Shown here: positions 6,497 through 7,679 of the stretch, piece after piece
How positions within the stretch are numbered: the first letter of the stretch is position 1
How the letters are laid out: each line of letters opens with the position of its first letter
NCBI GenBank assembly: GCA_902773165.1
Contig: CACYDO010000018.1
Span: 1 to 7,679 of the forward strand
DNA length: 7,679 nucleotides
Reading direction: 5' to 3'
DNA from: an uncultured Ruminococcus sp.
GTDB taxonomy: Bacteria; Bacillota; Clostridia; Oscillospirales; Acutalibacteraceae
Program-made: the position numbers and the translations under genes
The notes under the pieces: model-generated
The model's input: only the letters and a program-made list of their open reading frames with translations
Database searches by the model: none
What the model was told of the DNA's origin: nothing

Positions 6497-7450
6497 TCAA
6501 GAAATCCCATCGGGATCAAGCTTTTCGCAGACGCGAAGTCTTGCGCTTCTTGCGCGGTTATTCTCTTCAAGCTCCTTCTCTGAAGGAGAAGCCGGCTTAC
6601 GGTTAACAAGCTTTGCCTTTGGCTTATTTCCGCAAACGCAGACGGGGAAATCGGGAGGGCAGGTGCAGCCCGAGCACCAATCCGCCATTGCGCGTTTAAC
6701 GATCCTGTCTTCAAGCGAATGGAACGTGATAACCGACAATCTGCCGCCGACGTTAAGCGAAGAGAAGGCATTTTGCAGACCGTCCTCTAAGACGTCAAGC
6801 TCTCTGTTCACGGCGATTCTGATCGCCTGAAACGTTTTTCTTGCGGGGTGACCGTTTTTTCTCGCCTTGGCAGGGTACGCGTTTTTAACGATCTCGGCAA
6901 GCTCCGTAGTAGTTTCCACAGGCTTTTTTTCACGAGCCGCCACGAGACCGCGGACAATATTTTTAGCAAATTTCTCCTCACCGTACAAAGACAGAATACG
7001 AACAAGCTCTCCGGGCGCATAAGTATTGACGACATCATAAGCAGACAGACCGCTCTGGCTCATACGCATATCGAGCGGCGCGTCGCTGTGGTAAGAAAAA
7101 CCGCGTTCGGGGGCGTCGAGCTGATGAGAAGAAACTCCGAGGTCAAGCAGAACGCCGTCAGCGCAAAATACGCCGAGCTGAGCCAGCACCCCCTTAATAT
7201 TAACGAAATTCGACTGCACAACGCTCACGTTATCGAACGCAGACAGGCGTTTGGTAACCGCCGCGATAGCGTCGGGGTCCTGGTCTATGCAGATAAGTCT
7301 GCCCGTACCTTCAAGCCGTGACGCAATTTCGAAGGAATGACCGCCGCCGCCTGCCGTACCGTCAACATACACGCCGCCGCTTCTGACATTCAGTCCGTTA
7401 ACCGCTTCTTCAAGCATAACGGACTTATGTGAAAATTCGCTGTTATCCAT
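6497..7450 (-). CDS. rsmH: RsmH (MraW), 16S rRNA N4-methyltransferase for C1402
   Basis: RsmH methylates N4 of cytidine 1402 in the ribosomal P site of 16S rRNA, using S-adenosylmethionine. The 317-residue length is typical. Motifs in order: HKSVML (8-13), the SAM loop DGTAGGGGHS (30-39), the acidic DQD after strand 2 (56-58), LLDLGVSS (101-108), PLDMRM (125-130), HPARKTFQAIRIAVN (201-215) and VITFHSLEDRIVK (240-252). A cysteine cluster (259, 262, 264, 271, 273) follows in a CxxCxC...CxC pattern, which I recall from many Firmicute homologues; it may bind a metal. The ATG at 7450 has GGAG (7458-7461) at 7 nt spacing. It is conventionally the second gene of the dcw cluster after mraZ, but no mraZ is seen in the 229 nt upstream. 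Confidence 0.98.
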   Translation of the reverse strand: MDNSEFSHKSVMLEEAVNGLNVRSGGVYVDGTAGGGGHSFEIASRLEGTGRLICIDQDPDAIAAVTKRLSAFDNVSVVQSNFVNIKGVLAQLGVFCADGVLLDLGVSSHQLDAPERGFSYHSDAPLDMRMSQSGLSAYDVVNTYAPGELVRILSLYGEEKFAKNIVRGLVAAREKKPVETTTELAEIVKNAYPAKARKNGHPARKTFQAIRIAVNRELDVLEDGLQNAFSSLNVGGRLSVITFHSLEDRIVKRAMADWCSGCTCPPDFPVCVCGNKPKAKLVNRKPASPSEKELEENNRARSARLRVCEKLDPDGIS

Positions 7451-7472
7451 AAAAAGACTCCATATAAAAAAG

Positions 7473-7502
7473 CGTATAAAAATATTTTTAGTTAATTGTC
7501 AA
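7473..7502 (-). promoter_or_regulatory. Proximal promoter of rsmH
   Basis: A perfect TTGACA (7497-7502) is followed after 18 bp by TATACG (7473-7478, 4 of 6 to consensus); the AT-rich spacer is favourable. Transcription would start near 7466, only about 16 nt before the rsmH ATG and just ahead of its Shine-Dalgarno. Confidence 0.55.
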
Positions 7503-7545
7503 TAATCATACCGCGGCCGCTTATTCAGCGATTCTGCACAATATC

Positions 7546-7573
7546 ATTTAACATTCTTTGTTACTATTTAACA
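7546..7573. repeat. Two direct 8-mers 20 bp apart
   Basis: ATTTAACA (plus strand) occurs at 7546-7553 and again at 7566-7573. The copies are exactly 20 bp apart, about two helical turns. The second copy overlaps the 17-bp dyad at 7558-7574. AT-rich chance similarity is possible. Confidence 0.35.
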
Positions 7574-7574
7574 A
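7558..7574. repeat. 17-bp dyad between the two rsmH promoters
   Basis: TTGTTA and TAACAA are exact inverted copies around a 5-nt centre. The element lies downstream of the distal promoter and upstream of the proximal one, so a bound protein could block the first. It could equally be a weak leader hairpin. Confidence 0.4.
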
Positions 7575-7614
7575 CCGTCCATATTTCACGTCTTACTCTC
7601 CCACTATATCATAC

Positions 7615-7642
7615 ATTATACCACATTTCCCCAAAAAGTCAA
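7615..7642 (-). promoter_or_regulatory. Distal promoter, extended -10 type
   Basis: TTGACT (7637-7642, 5 of 6) and a perfect TATAAT (7615-7620) are separated by 16 bp. TGG immediately before the -10 gives the TGn extension. This is the best promoter in the window by consensus. Its start would fall near 7608, giving rsmH a leader of about 158 nt that has no gene in it. Confidence 0.7.
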
Positions 7643-7653
7643 CTACCGGCCGG

Positions 7654-7668
7654 GCGGCGTGTCGCCGC
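7654..7668. repeat. GC-rich hairpin at the upstream edge
   Basis: GCGGCG and CGCCGC pair around a 3-nt loop, and a CCGGCCGG palindrome follows at 7646-7653. Composition changes sharply from AT-rich to GC-rich here. On the minus strand the nearest T-run is about 17 nt away, so a terminator for an upstream gene is possible but not clear. A frame open from the window edge to a TAG at 7643-7645 could be the tail of an upstream gene; it is too short to judge. Confidence 0.35.
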
Positions 7669-7679
7669 TGACAGTTCCG

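Noticed and set aside
6848..7321. Plus-strand open frame opposite rsmH
   Set aside because: It is a shadow of a fully convincing RsmH frame and shows no motifs of its own.
7551..7580. Third promoter upstream of rsmH (TTGTTA-17-TTAAAT)
   Set aside because: Each hexamer matches only 4 of 6, and the -35 candidate is one arm of the dyad; in AT-rich DNA this is expected by chance.
7600..7604. GTGGG near the distal rsmH start site as an MraZ box
   Set aside because: MraZ sites need phased repeats of the motif. Only one clear copy is present, and no mraZ is seen.
7643..7679. C-terminal tail of an upstream gene ending in TAG at 7643-7645
   Set aside because: Only 11 codons are visible, another frame is also open there, and the same bases form GC-rich palindromes; not enough to annotate.

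Overview
The window is a slice of a division and cell wall (dcw) cluster read entirely from the minus strand. Gene content, Gram-positive-style Shine-Dalgarno sites, a PASTA-tailed class B penicillin-binding protein and the motif style of the proteins point to a Firmicute of class Clostridia. A Ruminococcaceae/Oscillospiraceae-type gut bacterium is my best guess, from general resemblance only.

In the direction of transcription (high to low coordinates) the layout is: a non-coding leader with two candidate sigma-A promoters (7451-7679); rsmH, 16S rRNA methyltransferase (6497-7450); a 208-nt gap with a strong promoter and a leader hairpin; an FtsL-type divisome protein (5776-6288); a 123-nt gap with a hairpin plus T-run that looks like an intra-operon terminator or attenuator; a SpoVD/FtsI-type transpeptidase with two PASTA domains (3391-5652); a 207-nt AT-rich gap with three inverted repeats; mraY (2158-3183); ftsW/spoVE (881-2134); and murG, whose 3' end is cut by the window edge (1-848). 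mraY, ftsW and murG are tightly packed (23 and 32 nt gaps) and look co-transcribed.

MraY makes lipid I on the inner face of the membrane, MurG converts it to lipid II, the SEDS protein FtsW polymerises lipid II outside, and its partner class B PBP cross-links the strands. FtsL is the bitopic scaffold that recruits and activates that pair. RsmH is the customary dcw passenger. The soluble ligase genes murE, murF and murD, often interleaved here in Firmicutes, are absent from this stretch, and no mraZ is seen within 229 nt upstream of rsmH.

The plus strand holds only long shadow frames. I see no mobile element, CRISPR array, tRNA or rRNA, and no wholly new gene system. The points most worth a second look are a cysteine pair in the PBP that matches the SpoVD redox switch in spacing, the attenuator-like hairpin before that gene, the structured spoVD-mraY gap, and the promoter and operator architecture of the rsmH and ftsL leaders.
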